DNA from: RGIG8306 sp964426655
GTDB lineage: Bacteria > Bacillota > Clostridia > Lachnospirales > Lachnospiraceae
Length of the DNA: 38,255 nucleotides
Direction: 5' to 3'
NCBI GenBank assembly: GCA_964426655.1
Contig: CAYRQT010000020.1
Coordinates: forward strand, 1-38,255
A program made the translations under genes and the position numbers. The notes under the pieces were generated by a model. It had not been told where the DNA came from. It was given only the letters and a program-made list of their open reading frames with translations, and searched no databases. Positions 17,210 to 25,809 of this stretch are shown one piece after another; positions within the stretch are counted from its first letter, which is position 1, and each line of letters opens with the position of its first letter.

Positions 17210-17237
17210 CCTCCCCTGGATAGGGCCGGGGGGAGGG
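17209..17237 (-). other. GC-rich stem-loop 3' of pilA
   Basis: On the minus strand CCCTCCCC (17237-17230) pairs with GGGGAGGG (17216-17209) around a 13-base loop, about 19 bases after the pilA stop and without a T run. It is well placed to stabilise the 3' end of pilA mRNA. Confidence 0.6.
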
Positions 17238-17255
17238 AAAAGGCTTTATTAATAC

Positions 17256-17663
17256 TTACGAAGGTACATTGGCAACAGTTACGATACCCTCTGTAGTCAC
17301 AATAGATATTGCTGCATCCTTATAAGCATTCGACTTGAATTGCAATGAAGAATTTGAATCTCCCAATGCCTTATCCAAATAATCTTCCAAACCTGGATAG
17401 GTGGTAGAATCCACCGATAACACGCCATCATCGGAGGTCGCTAAATTACCATCTGCAATTGTCTCACCTTTAGTCATTTCATCTACAACCCAACTCTTCA
17501 CAGCTGTTACATAGGCATCCAGATTTTGCGCATCTGCAGATACTCTGGATTTTTCCACATACTGAATCAGCTGGGGTGCCAGTACACCTACCAGGATAGC
17601 CATAATGGCAATGACGATGATCAGCTCGATCAGGGAGAACCCTTTGTTATTTGTTTTTTTCAT
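17256..17663 (-). CDS. pilA: Major type IV pilin
   Basis: The 135-residue prepilin has the leader MKKTNNKG, cleavage before FSLIELIIVIAIMAILVGVL, Glu5, and the classical hydrophobic N-terminal helix continuing into VEKSRVSADAQNL. The globular domain is short and acidic and lacks cysteines, as in Gram-positive pilins. The ATG at 17663 follows AAAGGAAACG; an upstream start would add a charged 14-residue stretch. Its place between pilC and pilD, a terminator upstream and stem-loops downstream all suggest that its transcript is treated separately, as expected for the most abundant subunit. Confidence 0.92.
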   Translation of the reverse strand: MKKTNNKGFSLIELIIVIAIMAILVGVLAPQLIQYVEKSRVSADAQNLDAYVTAVKSWVVDEMTKGETIADGNLATSDDGVLSVDSTTYPGLEDYLDKALGDSNSSLQFKSNAYKDAAISIVTTEGIVTVANVPS

Positions 17664-17721
17664 CTTTTTCGTTTCCTTTCTTTTACAAAGATTTTTCATA
17701 CACACATGGTGCTTTCTCTAT

Positions 17722-17750
17722 AAAAACCGCCGCCCCTATCCCCGGCGGAT
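17722..17750 (-). terminator. Terminator between pilC and pilA
   Basis: On the minus strand CCGCCG pairs with CGGCGG around a 10-base purine-rich loop, followed by TTTTTA, directly after the pilC stop at 17762. I see no clear promoter between it and pilA, so it is probably partial or regulated. Confidence 0.75.
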
Positions 17751-17761
17751 TTTTATCCTTT

Positions 17762-18976
17762 TTACAAATTACCCAGACTCTGGTACATTGTGAGCATGGG
17801 GGCCATAACGGCACCGATGATGCCACCCACCAGCAGGGCCAGAATCACAATGATCATGGGCTCTAAGGCAGTGGTCAGGCTCTGGGTGGCCAGTTCCACC
17901 TCTTCTTCATAATATTCAGCCGCCTTATCCAGCATATCCTCCATATTTCCTGTTTCCTCTCCAATTCTAATCATGTGACAGATCATGGGGGGGAAGTATC
18001 CGGATTTTTTTATGGGATTGGTGAGGGGCACGCCCTTGGCCACTTCTTCCCCTGCCTTTTCCACTGCATCCTGAAAATGCACGTTTTTAAGGGTGTGGGC
18101 AGCGATTTCCAAAGCATCCATGACCGGCAATCCGGAGCCTAACAGGGTGCTTAGTGTGCGGGCAAAACTGGCGCAGGCGGATTTGACCACCAGTTTTCCG
18201 AAAATGGGAAGCTTCAGGCTGATAGTGCCAAAAACCAGCCTCCCGCTGGGGGTTTTTGCGTAATACCGCAACCCCACAATCAATGCTGCAACAACCACCA
18301 GCACAATGTACCAGTAGCTTTGCATGAAATTGCTCATGGCAATGACCATTAAAGTAATTTTAGGCATTTCCACATCCATGTCGTCAAACATGGTCATGAA
18401 ATTCGGCACTACAAAAGTGAGCATAACAATCACCACGGCCACCGCCACTATCAATACGGCGATGGGATAAATCATGGCTTTTTTCACGGTGCCCATCAGC
18501 CGGTTGCTTTTTTCCAGCTGCATGGCCTGTCTGGCAAACACCTTTTCCAGGGCACCGCTGGCCTCTCCTGCCTCCACCATACTCACCATAAGAGCCGGGA
18601 AAATATCCGGCTGTCTGGCCATGGCTGCCGCCAGGTTTTCTCCCTTTTGGATTTCTCTGCTGGTTTCCGCAATGGCTTTGGCAAAAATTTTGTTTTCCGT
18701 CTGTTCTGCCAGCATATCCAGGGCTTCCACCAGGGACACCCCTGCTTTTAACAAGCTCACCATCTGCCGGCAGAATACACTCATTTCCCGGGGTTTTACC
18801 TTAGGACCAAAGTGAATGTCAATGTCCTGGTTCAAAAGGCCCTGTTCCTTCACCTTTATGGGAACCAGTCCCTGCAGCCGCAGCTGGTTTTCCACCCGGG
18901 CCAGATCCGTGCCCTCCATGGAGCCTTTGATTTGCCGGCCGCTTTTATTAATGGCTGTGTATATGTACATCCCCAT
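17762..18976 (-). CDS. pilC: Type IV pilus platform protein PilC (GspF family)
   Basis: The 404-residue inner-membrane protein has two repeated GspF domains. The first is seen in FCRQMVSLLKAGVSLVEALDMLAEQ and the second in FARTLSTLLGSGLPVMDALEIAAHT (read as overlapping shorter motifs). Hydrophobic segments lie near residues 170-220 and 375-400. It couples the PilB and PilT motors to pilin addition and removal. The start at 18976 follows AAGGAGG with eight bases; a GTG three codons earlier is less likely. It lies 21 bases after pilT and is followed by a terminator. Confidence 0.95.
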   Translation of the reverse strand: MGMYIYTAINKSGRQIKGSMEGTDLARVENQLRLQGLVPIKVKEQGLLNQDIDIHFGPKVKPREMSVFCRQMVSLLKAGVSLVEALDMLAEQTENKIFAKAIAETSREIQKGENLAAAMARQPDIFPALMVSMVEAGEASGALEKVFARQAMQLEKSNRLMGTVKKAMIYPIAVLIVAVAVVIVMLTFVVPNFMTMFDDMDVEMPKITLMVIAMSNFMQSYWYIVLVVVAALIVGLRYYAKTPSGRLVFGTISLKLPIFGKLVVKSACASFARTLSTLLGSGLPVMDALEIAAHTLKNVHFQDAVEKAGEEVAKGVPLTNPIKKSGYFPPMICHMIRIGEETGNMEDMLDKAAEYYEEEVELATQSLTTALEPMIIVILALLVGGIIGAVMAPMLTMYQSLGNL

Positions 18977-18997
18977 GGGGGGCACCTCCTTCCCGCT

Positions 18998-20050
18998 TTA
19001 TACCAGACGCCGTCCTAAGGATACCGGATCCTGGGCGTAATCCATGGCAGTTTCCGCCGAGATTTTTTTCTGGCGGTAAAGCTCCAGAAGGGAATCATCC
19101 ATGGTAATCATGCCCAGTTTTCTGTTGGTCTGGATGACTGCCGCAATCATGTGAGGCTTCCCTTCCCGAATCAGATTCTTAACTGCGGGGGTAGCCAGCA
19201 TGATTTCAAAAGCAGCCACTCTCCCCCTGCCATTGGCGGTGGGCATCAGCTGTTGGGAAATGACGCATTCCAGAACCGATGCCAGCTGTACCCGGATCTG
19301 CCCCTGCTGTGCAGGGGGGAACACATCAATAATACGGTCAATGGTGGGAGCAGCCCCTATGGTATGGAGGGTGGAGAACACCAGATGCCCGGTTTCTGCT
19401 GCGGTAATGGCAATGGCAATGGTGTCCAGATCCCGCATCTCTCCCACCAGAATCACATCCGGATCCTCCCGGAGGGCAGCCCGAAGGCCTGCTGCGTAGT
19501 TGATGGAATCCGCCCCGATTTCCCGCTGGTTCACAATGGAACGGTTGTGGCGGTGAATGTACTCAATAGGGTCCTCCAGCGTGATGATATGGGCACTCTG
19601 GTTTCTGTTAATGATATCAATTAAACTGGCCAGTGTAGTGGATTTTCCGCTTCCTGTGGGTCCCGTTACCAGAATCAGCCCTCTTTTTTTATTGGTCAGC
19701 TCAATGACCACATCCGAAAGACCAAGGGCTTTTGGATTAGGCACTTCGCTGTTAATGATACGCATGACCGCGCTCATGGAGTTGCGCTGTCGGAACACAT
19801 TGACACGACAGCGACCAATGCCGGCCACCCCGAAGGAATAGTCTGTCTGGCCCAGTTCCTCGTACTGGCTCATGGATCTCTCCGACATGGTGGGTTCCAG
19901 AATGGCTCTGGTATCCTCCGGCATCAGTTTGTGCTGATCCATGGGCTGCAGGATACCGTTGATGCGAAACACCACCGGTGATCCTGAAGTAATATGAATG
20001 TCTGAGGCTTTTTGCGCATAGGCATGTTGTATCAGTTCATCCAGTTTCAT
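18998..20050 (-). CDS. pilT: Type IV pilus retraction ATPase PilT
   Basis: The 350-residue ATPase has the PAS-like N-terminal domain, Walker A GPTGSGKS (130-137), the Asp box (TLEDPIE), Walker B (ILVGEMRD), the His box (STLHT) and an AIRAGK-like segment (NLIREGKPH). It powers pilus retraction and so allows twitching movement and DNA uptake. Its presence beside pilB shows a dynamic pilus rather than a static secretion pseudopilus. The gene is 30 bases after pilB and co-transcribed with it. Confidence 0.96.
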   Translation of the reverse strand: MKLDELIQHAYAQKASDIHITSGSPVVFRINGILQPMDQHKLMPEDTRAILEPTMSERSMSQYEELGQTDYSFGVAGIGRCRVNVFRQRNSMSAVMRIINSEVPNPKALGLSDVVIELTNKKRGLILVTGPTGSGKSTTLASLIDIINRNQSAHIITLEDPIEYIHRHNRSIVNQREIGADSINYAAGLRAALREDPDVILVGEMRDLDTIAIAITAAETGHLVFSTLHTIGAAPTIDRIIDVFPPAQQGQIRVQLASVLECVISQQLMPTANGRGRVAAFEIMLATPAVKNLIREGKPHMIAAVIQTNRKLGMITMDDSLLELYRQKKISAETAMDYAQDPVSLGRRLV

Positions 20051-20080
20051 GTTTCATCCCACTCCCTTTTCCCCATGGGC

Positions 20081-21784
20081 CTAGCCGTCCATGCGGATGC
20101 GCAAAAATTCGTGATAGGATGTGATGCCTTCCTTTACCAGCCTGGCTGCGGCCATGGACAGGGTATGCATCCCTTCTTCCAGAGCAATATCCCGGATCTC
20201 ATCTGCTGTTTTCCCTTTGGAAATGGCAGTTCTCAGTCTTGGTGTCACCTCCAGGATTTCATAAACACCAATGCGTCCCAGATAGCCGGTATCCCCACAG
20301 ACCTGACACCCTTTGGGTTCATACAGTGTGAAAGGGGTTTCCGGATTCAGTTCCAACAAATCTTTTTCCTCAGAAGTGGCCTCTCTGGACCTGCAGCAAT
20401 CCTTGCAAAGACGCCGCACCAGCCGCTGGGCAATAATGCCCACCACGGAGTCTGCAATCAGGTAGTTTTCAATGCCCATGTCCGCCAGACGGGTAATGGT
20501 GCTGGCAGCACTGTTGGTGTGGAGCGTGCTCACCACCAGGTGTCCCGTAATGGAAGCCTTGACTGCAATGTTAGCCGTCTCCGTGTCACGGATTTCTCCG
20601 ATCATAATGATGTCCGGATCCTGCCGCAGAATGGAGCGGAGGGCACTGGCAAAGGTGAGATCTGCTTTGGGATTGACATGGACCTGGTTGATGCCGTCAA
20701 TATTGGCTTCCACCGGGTCCTCTACAGTAATAATATTTATGTCTTCTTTATTCAGTTCGCTTAATGCCGTGTACAAAGTGGTGGATTTTCCGCTTCCTGT
20801 AGGCCCCGTTACCAGAATAATACCATGGGGTCTGGAGAGGATCCGGTCGAACTGCACCATTTCTTCTTCCGAAAATCCCAACTTTTTCTTGTCCCTGGTG
20901 AGTGCCTGCTTGGAGGTGAGCCGCATAACCACCTTTTCCCCAAATACTGTGGGGAGCACCGAAACCCGGATGTCAAATTCCTGGCCATCCACCACACTGG
21001 TGATACGGCCATCCTGTGGCTTTCGTTTTTCTGCAATATCCATGCCGCCAATGATTTTGATTCTGGCCACAATGGCGGGAAGCAACCTGGTGTCATAGTG
21101 CATGGTCTCATACAGCACGCCGTCGATCCGGTAACGGATCCGCACTTTGTTTTCCATGGCCTCAATATGGATGTCGGATGTGCGGCGGCGAACCGCCTGC
21201 TCAATCATGGTTTTTACCAGCAGTACAATGGGGGAGTTGTTGATGTCATCGGCAGCGGCCAGATCCACCACGGGGGAAGCATCCTCTTCTGCCTGTTCAT
21301 TTACATACTGCTCCGCCACGCTCATGGCTTCTGCACTGCCATAGGTCCGGTCAATGGCCTTGATGATTTCTTCTTTCAGGGCAACTGCGGGTTCCACCTG
21401 CATATTGGTGACAATGGAAATATCGTCCATGGCCACCATGTCCATGGGATTGGCCATGGCCAAGAGCAGAACGTTCATGTTATTGGGGGAGTATGCATAG
21501 GGTATGACATTGTGTTTGCGAAGAAGGGGGGCGGATACCATTTTGCCAATGTCTTCCGGGATTTTTACAGCCCGAAGATCTACAAACGGAATGCCCATCT
21601 GGACGGTAATGGCTCGTGCTATGTCTTCAGAAGTGGTCATGCCCGATTCCACCAGAACATCGCCTAAAAGGGCCTTTGTGCTTTTTTGCAGCTCCAAAGC
21701 CTTCTCCAGCTGTTCAATGGTAATCGTGCCATTTTTGACGAGAATATCTCCCAAACGCACCTTGTTACGCTTAATGTCTTTCAT
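20081..21784 (-). CDS. pilB: Type IV pilus extension ATPase PilB with MshEN cyclic di-GMP-type domain
   Basis: The 567-residue motor builds the pilus. The N-terminal domain holds two 24-residue motifs separated by five residues: residues 10-33 begin RLGDILVKNG and end LELQ; residues 39-62 begin LLGDVLVESG and end TVQ. This matches the MshEN pattern, which binds cyclic di-GMP in MshE. The first motif has Thr20 at a position that is usually aliphatic, and the second starts with Leu instead of Arg. The ATPase core has Walker A GPTGSGKS (327-334), the Asp box (ITVEDPVE), Walker B (IIMIGEIRD) and the His box. A zinc-type cysteine set follows (LCKDCC and CQVCGDTGY). It is the first gene of the operon and has a clear promoter. 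Confidence 0.96.
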   Translation of the reverse strand: MKDIKRNKVRLGDILVKNGTITIEQLEKALELQKSTKALLGDVLVESGMTTSEDIARAITVQMGIPFVDLRAVKIPEDIGKMVSAPLLRKHNVIPYAYSPNNMNVLLLAMANPMDMVAMDDISIVTNMQVEPAVALKEEIIKAIDRTYGSAEAMSVAEQYVNEQAEEDASPVVDLAAADDINNSPIVLLVKTMIEQAVRRRTSDIHIEAMENKVRIRYRIDGVLYETMHYDTRLLPAIVARIKIIGGMDIAEKRKPQDGRITSVVDGQEFDIRVSVLPTVFGEKVVMRLTSKQALTRDKKKLGFSEEEMVQFDRILSRPHGIILVTGPTGSGKSTTLYTALSELNKEDINIITVEDPVEANIDGINQVHVNPKADLTFASALRSILRQDPDIIMIGEIRDTETANIAVKASITGHLVVSTLHTNSAASTITRLADMGIENYLIADSVVGIIAQRLVRRLCKDCCRSREATSEEKDLLELNPETPFTLYEPKGCQVCGDTGYLGRIGVYEILEVTPRLRTAISKGKTADEIRDIALEEGMHTLSMAAARLVKEGITSYHEFLRIRMDG

Positions 21785-21828
21785 TCATTTCCCCCTGATG
21801 TCTGACAAGAACCTCTGTCTTATGAAAT

Positions 21829-21857
21829 ATTTTACAGAGTTCCCTGTTAATTGTCAA
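21829..21857 (-). promoter_or_regulatory. Sigma-A promoter of the type IV pilus operon
   Basis: The minus strand shows TTGACA (21857-21852), a 17-base spacer and TAAAAT (21834-21829), 44 bases before the pilB start. A TTTCCCT/AGGGAAA inverted repeat (21871-21892) lies just upstream of the -35 box and could be an operator. Confidence 0.75.
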
Positions 21858-21936
21858 TCATTGTTCCGCTTTTCCCTTCAATTTTAGGGAAATATGTCGA
21901 AAAAAATAATGCAATATAACCAAAACCATAACTATT

Positions 21937-23883
21937 TTAATGATTGTTTTCCTGCAAAAAATTCACAAAGGAACGGGTGTCCATTGGTCTGGCATAGTAA
22001 TACCCCTGAATAAAGTCGGTATGCATGTCTGCCAGCATCCGGGACTGGGTTTTGGTTTCCGCCCCTTCACAAACCACCTGCATGCCAAAGTCATGAAACA
22101 TGGTAATGAGTTTTTCCATGAGTACAAAACTTCTTCCCCCTTTTTCCGCTGCATACACCAGTTTTTTATCCAGTTTGATGACTGAAAAAGGCAGTTCTGT
22201 CAAATAGTTCATATTGGAATAGCCGGTGCCGAAATCATCCATGGAGAAAATGGCCCCTTCCTGAATCAGGGCATTCATATTGCTGCGAATTACCTCCAGA
22301 TCTGATCCCAGGGCCGTTTCGGTAATTTCAAAATTCAGGATGGAAATGTCTATCCCATATTTTCTCGTAATGGCAATGATGTCTTTAGCCAGGGTTTTCT
22401 GAATACACTGAATGGCAGATAAATTTACATTGACTCTGTGCATGCCCAGTGCCTTCACATCCTCCTGGGCCAGAAACTGACAGATTTTTTCCAGGATGAT
22501 GTTGCCGATTTCAATAATATTGCCGTTGGTTTCCGCCAGTGTAACAAATTCATCCGGCGGAATAAAGCCAAGATTATCATCTTTTAGCCGAATCAGGGCC
22601 TCTGCCCCACAGAATCGCTGCCTCTCCACGCAGTAAATGGGTTCAAGATACACCTGAAACAGTTTGTTTTCAATGGCAAATTCAATAGCTTCTTCCACGG
22701 AAAAGATGCGGCAGGCCTTTTTGACGCACTCCCCGTTAAGCACTGTACAGATTTTGTTTTCCCTGGGTGGAACCGTCTTAAATACCTGTCGAAGCACCTT
22801 AAGGTGCCCATCTGTGGTGTAAAGCTCCGGGGTATTTGGCAGCACGAACAAATCTGCTTCCCCTGTGATTTTCACCTGATTCATGTCCCAGCCTTCATGA
22901 ATATGTCTGGTAAACGCAGCGCAAAACTCCATGACCTGGTCTGCTTGCATCAGAAGGACAAAATCATCTTCCCCAATGCGGAATTTAAACTCCTGGGGGG
23001 CCAGCCGGGTCAGACTTTTTGCGACCTGCTTAATGAGAATTTCCGGTGCATGGAGCCCCCAGATACGACCAGCCTGTTCTGTATTGGTCATATGAATGCC
23101 TACAATTCGATAACTTTCCGTGTTAAAGCGTTCTTCCCGGGCCATAAGGGTGAAGGCTTCCGCATTAAACAGGCCCGTACTCCGATCCATGTATTCCGCA
23201 GGATTTTGCATGCTCAGAAAGATGATAAAGGCAATGAGGCTGTATTCCATTCCACTGAAAAAATAATGGGGGAACAGGACCTGTAAGGCTGCTCCGCCCA
23301 TGGCAATGAGAAAATAGGCAAGGGGCACCAGTTTCTGCATATGGGGCAGTTTGCCCTGACTTTTCCGGGCCAGAAAAATGCCGGTAATGAGATAAATAAA
23401 TGTACACAGGAAGGTGATGGTGTTGCCATAGCCCACATAGAGTTCATAATCCACAAAATAAAACACTGACCAGGCCGAATGGCCGGAAAGCACAAAAACA
23501 GGATTGGCCAGCTGATACAGGGCCACCAGAATCAGTGGTAAAAAAAGCAGCTCAGTCCATATTTTCTTTTTTGGGGGCTTAATTTCAAGGAAAATCATGA
23601 GATAATAGATGTAGAAGAAGAACAGCAGGATCCGCAGAAAGTAAAAGATACCGCCTCCAACGTACATCAGCCATAGAATCCTGTGCCTTGGGGCGTAGAA
23701 CAGCACCACCCCGCAAAGAATGTCCAGGACCACCCCAATGCCGCTCAAAAGCAGGATCTGGCCGAATATTTTGCTTCTTTTATTCTGAATATACTGGTTA
23801 TTCAGATAAAAAGCCATAATGGCGATTAAAAAGAAAAGTCCACAAATGGCAAATGACGGACTATATTTCATTGTTTCCCACAT
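21937..23883 (-). CDS. Membrane cyclic di-GMP phosphodiesterase (7TM, degenerate GGDEF, intact EAL)
   Basis: The 648-residue protein starts with about seven membrane helices (residues 9-230), followed by a GGDEF domain and an EAL domain. The GGDEF signature reads GEDDF (304-308) and is probably not a cyclase. The EAL domain keeps the catalytic set: EAL (428-430), Asn487 (NVNLSA), Glu in FEITET (519-522), DDFG (549-552), Lys570, Glu606 and Gln626. It should hydrolyse cyclic di-GMP at the membrane in response to an unknown ligand. The start at 23883 follows GGGAGG. The gene lies 150 bases upstream of pilB in the same direction, with no strong terminator between. Confidence 0.92.
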   Translation of the reverse strand: MWETMKYSPSFAICGLFFLIAIMAFYLNNQYIQNKRSKIFGQILLLSGIGVVLDILCGVVLFYAPRHRILWLMYVGGGIFYFLRILLFFFYIYYLMIFLEIKPPKKKIWTELLFLPLILVALYQLANPVFVLSGHSAWSVFYFVDYELYVGYGNTITFLCTFIYLITGIFLARKSQGKLPHMQKLVPLAYFLIAMGGAALQVLFPHYFFSGMEYSLIAFIIFLSMQNPAEYMDRSTGLFNAEAFTLMAREERFNTESYRIVGIHMTNTEQAGRIWGLHAPEILIKQVAKSLTRLAPQEFKFRIGEDDFVLLMQADQVMEFCAAFTRHIHEGWDMNQVKITGEADLFVLPNTPELYTTDGHLKVLRQVFKTVPPRENKICTVLNGECVKKACRIFSVEEAIEFAIENKLFQVYLEPIYCVERQRFCGAEALIRLKDDNLGFIPPDEFVTLAETNGNIIEIGNIILEKICQFLAQEDVKALGMHRVNVNLSAIQCIQKTLAKDIIAITRKYGIDISILNFEITETALGSDLEVIRSNMNALIQEGAIFSMDDFGTGYSNMNYLTELPFSVIKLDKKLVYAAEKGGRSFVLMEKLITMFHDFGMQVVCEGAETKTQSRMLADMHTDFIQGYYYARPMDTRSFVNFLQENNH

Positions 23884-23951
23884 ACCCAGCCTCCCTGAAT
23901 TTCGCAAAAGCCCGCTCAAAATCCCCCAACATAAAAAGTCCGCTTTCCCTA

Positions 23952-23980
23952 ATTATAGCATGCCGTTGCGCTGTAGGCAA
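23952..23980 (-). promoter_or_regulatory. Promoter of the EAL protein gene
   Basis: On the minus strand TTGCCT (23980-23975), a 17-base spacer and a perfect TATAAT (23957-23952). It is divergent from the exporter promoter. Confidence 0.65.
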
Positions 23981-24013
23981 TCCTGCAAAACCACACGGAT
24001 CACAGGAAAAGTT

Positions 24014-24042
24014 TTGACTTCCTGCACTTTTCTGCGTATACT
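24014..24042 (+). promoter_or_regulatory. Promoter of the ABC exporter operon
   Basis: TTGACT (24014-24019), a 17-base spacer and TATACT (24037-24042) lie 30 bases before the first exporter gene. Confidence 0.7.
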
Positions 24043-24072
24043 TGGAAAAAAAGAGTTCAGGAAAGTGTCATC

Positions 24073-25809
24073 ATGGAAAAACTACTCTCGTATTTACGCG
24101 GCTACAGGCTGCAGGCCATACTGGCCCCTTTATTTAAAATGCTGGAAGCCACCCTTGAACTATTTGTGCCCTTGATCATGGCAGATTTAATTGACGTGGG
24201 CATTGCCCGGGCCGACAAGCCCTATATCTGGTCAAGAGGGCTTCTTCTGGTTATCCTTGGCGTAGTAGGTCTTGCCCTGGCCCTTACCGCTCAGTATTTC
24301 GCTGCAGTGGCTTCCATGGGTTTTGGCACTGCACTGCGCAAAGCTTTTTATGCCCACATCAACAGTTTAAGTCACAGAGAGCTGGACACCTTTGGCGTGT
24401 CCTCTCTCACCACCCGCCTCACCAGTGACATTAATGCCGCCCAGACCGGGGTCAATCTGGTGCTGCGCCTTTTTCTGCGCGCCCCTTTTATTGTAGCGGG
24501 CTCGGTCATCATGGTCTTTTTTATTCATAAAGGCATTGCTCTGCTGTTTCTTGGTGTAACACTGTTATTAGGGGGGATGATTTACCTCATTGTTTCCCGG
24601 TCTCTTCCCCTGTACAAATCCGCCCAGAAAAAGCTGGATCATGTGGCCCTTTTAACAAGGGAGGGCTTATCCGGTGCCCGTGTCATTCGTGCCTTTGGCC
24701 GGCAGAAAGAAGCAGAGAAAACCTTCAGCCAGAGTGTGGGGAATCTGCAAAAGACCCAGGAAAAAGCAGGGGCCATATCTGCCTTAATGAATCCCCTTAC
24801 CTATGTGACCATCAATCTTTCCATTGTGTTTTTGCTCTGGGAAGGGGGAAAACTGGTGGATTCCTCCATTCTCACCCAGGGGCAGCTTATTGCCCTGATC
24901 AATTATATGTCCCAAAGTCTTCTGGCACTGATTGCCCTGGCCACCCTCGTGGTCACTTTTTCCAAGGCCCAGGCCAGTGCCGGCCGCATCAGCGAAGTAC
25001 TGGAGACCCCTTCTTCCATTCAGGAACCGGCTTATCCTGTAGAGCCGGAAGCTTCTGCATTAACAGGGCAGACCCCTCTGCTGGTTTTTGACCATGTCTC
25101 CTTTGGCTATCATCGCTCCCCGGTGCTTTCCCAGATCAGCTTCACCCTGTGGCCAGGAGAGACCCTTGGCATTATCGGCGGTACCGGCGCCGGGAAATCC
25201 ACCCTGCTTTCTCTGATTCCCCGCTTCTATGATGTAAAGGAAGGAGAAATCCGGTTCATGGGAAAGCCTCTTCAAAGCTATTCCACCAATCAGCTTCGCC
25301 AGGCTATGGGCATCGTGCCCCAGCAGGCCATATTGTTTCGGGGGACCATCCGGAACAATATGGCCTGGGGAAATCCGAATGCTTCTGATGAAGACATCTG
25401 GGCGGCTCTCTCCACTGCCCAGGCCGCCGATTTTATAAAAGCCCTGCCGGAGGGCCTGGATGCCCATGTCTCCCCTGGCGGAAGAAATTTTTCCGGCGGC
25501 CAGCGCCAGCGGCTGACCATTGCCAGAGCGCTGGTGCGCCGCCCAAACCTTCTGATTCTGGATGACAGCGCCTCTGCCCTGGACTATGCCACGGATGCCA
25601 GGCTGCGGAAGGCTTTACGGAGAGATTTAAAGGATACCACTGTCATTCTGATTTCCCAGCGGGCCTTTGCCCTGCGCCAGGCGGACAGAATTCTGGTGCT
25701 GGAGGATGGCCATATTGCAGGGGAGGGAACCCATGCCTTCCTGATGGCCAACTGCCCTCCCTATCAGGAAATTGTGGCATCTCAGGAAGGAGGGAACAGC
25801 AATGGTTAA
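24073..25809 (+). CDS. ABC exporter half-transporter, degenerate ATP-site subunit
   Basis: The 578-residue protein has six membrane helices (about 20-310) and a C-terminal ATPase domain with Walker A GGTGAGKS (about 370) and signature FSGGQRQR (about 472). Walker B reads LLILDDSASALD, so the catalytic glutamate is replaced by aspartate. The switch histidine is replaced by glutamine (LISQRAF). Both changes mark the non-catalytic partner of heterodimeric exporters of the TM287/288 or BmrCD type. The next gene supplies the complementary subunit and overlaps this one by eight bases. Such pairs export drugs, lipids or peptides; the substrate is not readable. Confidence 0.94.
   Translation: MEKLLSYLRGYRLQAILAPLFKMLEATLELFVPLIMADLIDVGIARADKPYIWSRGLLLVILGVVGLALALTAQYFAAVASMGFGTALRKAFYAHINSLSHRELDTFGVSSLTTRLTSDINAAQTGVNLVLRLFLRAPFIVAGSVIMVFFIHKGIALLFLGVTLLLGGMIYLIVSRSLPLYKSAQKKLDHVALLTREGLSGARVIRAFGRQKEAEKTFSQSVGNLQKTQEKAGAISALMNPLTYVTINLSIVFLLWEGGKLVDSSILTQGQLIALINYMSQSLLALIALATLVVTFSKAQASAGRISEVLETPSSIQEPAYPVEPEASALTGQTPLLVFDHVSFGYHRSPVLSQISFTLWPGETLGIIGGTGAGKSTLLSLIPRFYDVKEGEIRFMGKPLQSYSTNQLRQAMGIVPQQAILFRGTIRNNMAWGNPNASDEDIWAALSTAQAADFIKALPEGLDAHVSPGGRNFSGGQRQRLTIARALVRRPNLLILDDSASALDYATDARLRKALRRDLKDTTVILISQRAFALRQADRILVLEDGHIAGEGTHAFLMANCPPYQEIVASQEGGNSNG

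Noticed and set aside
20825..21667. 280-residue plus-strand open frame antisense to pilB
   Set aside because: It lies fully inside pilB, has no good ribosome binding site, and its composition (His- and Gly-rich) is that of a frame shadow.
6990..21784. Type II secretion system instead of type IV pili
   Set aside because: pilT, PilMN, PilO and a classical major pilin are present and no secretin or GspC/L/M-type genes are seen, as expected for Gram-positive pili.
21785..21936. Cyclic di-GMP riboswitch before pilB or pilA
   Set aside because: I looked for conserved class I and class II core motifs before pilB, before pilA and before the InlB-repeat gene and found none.
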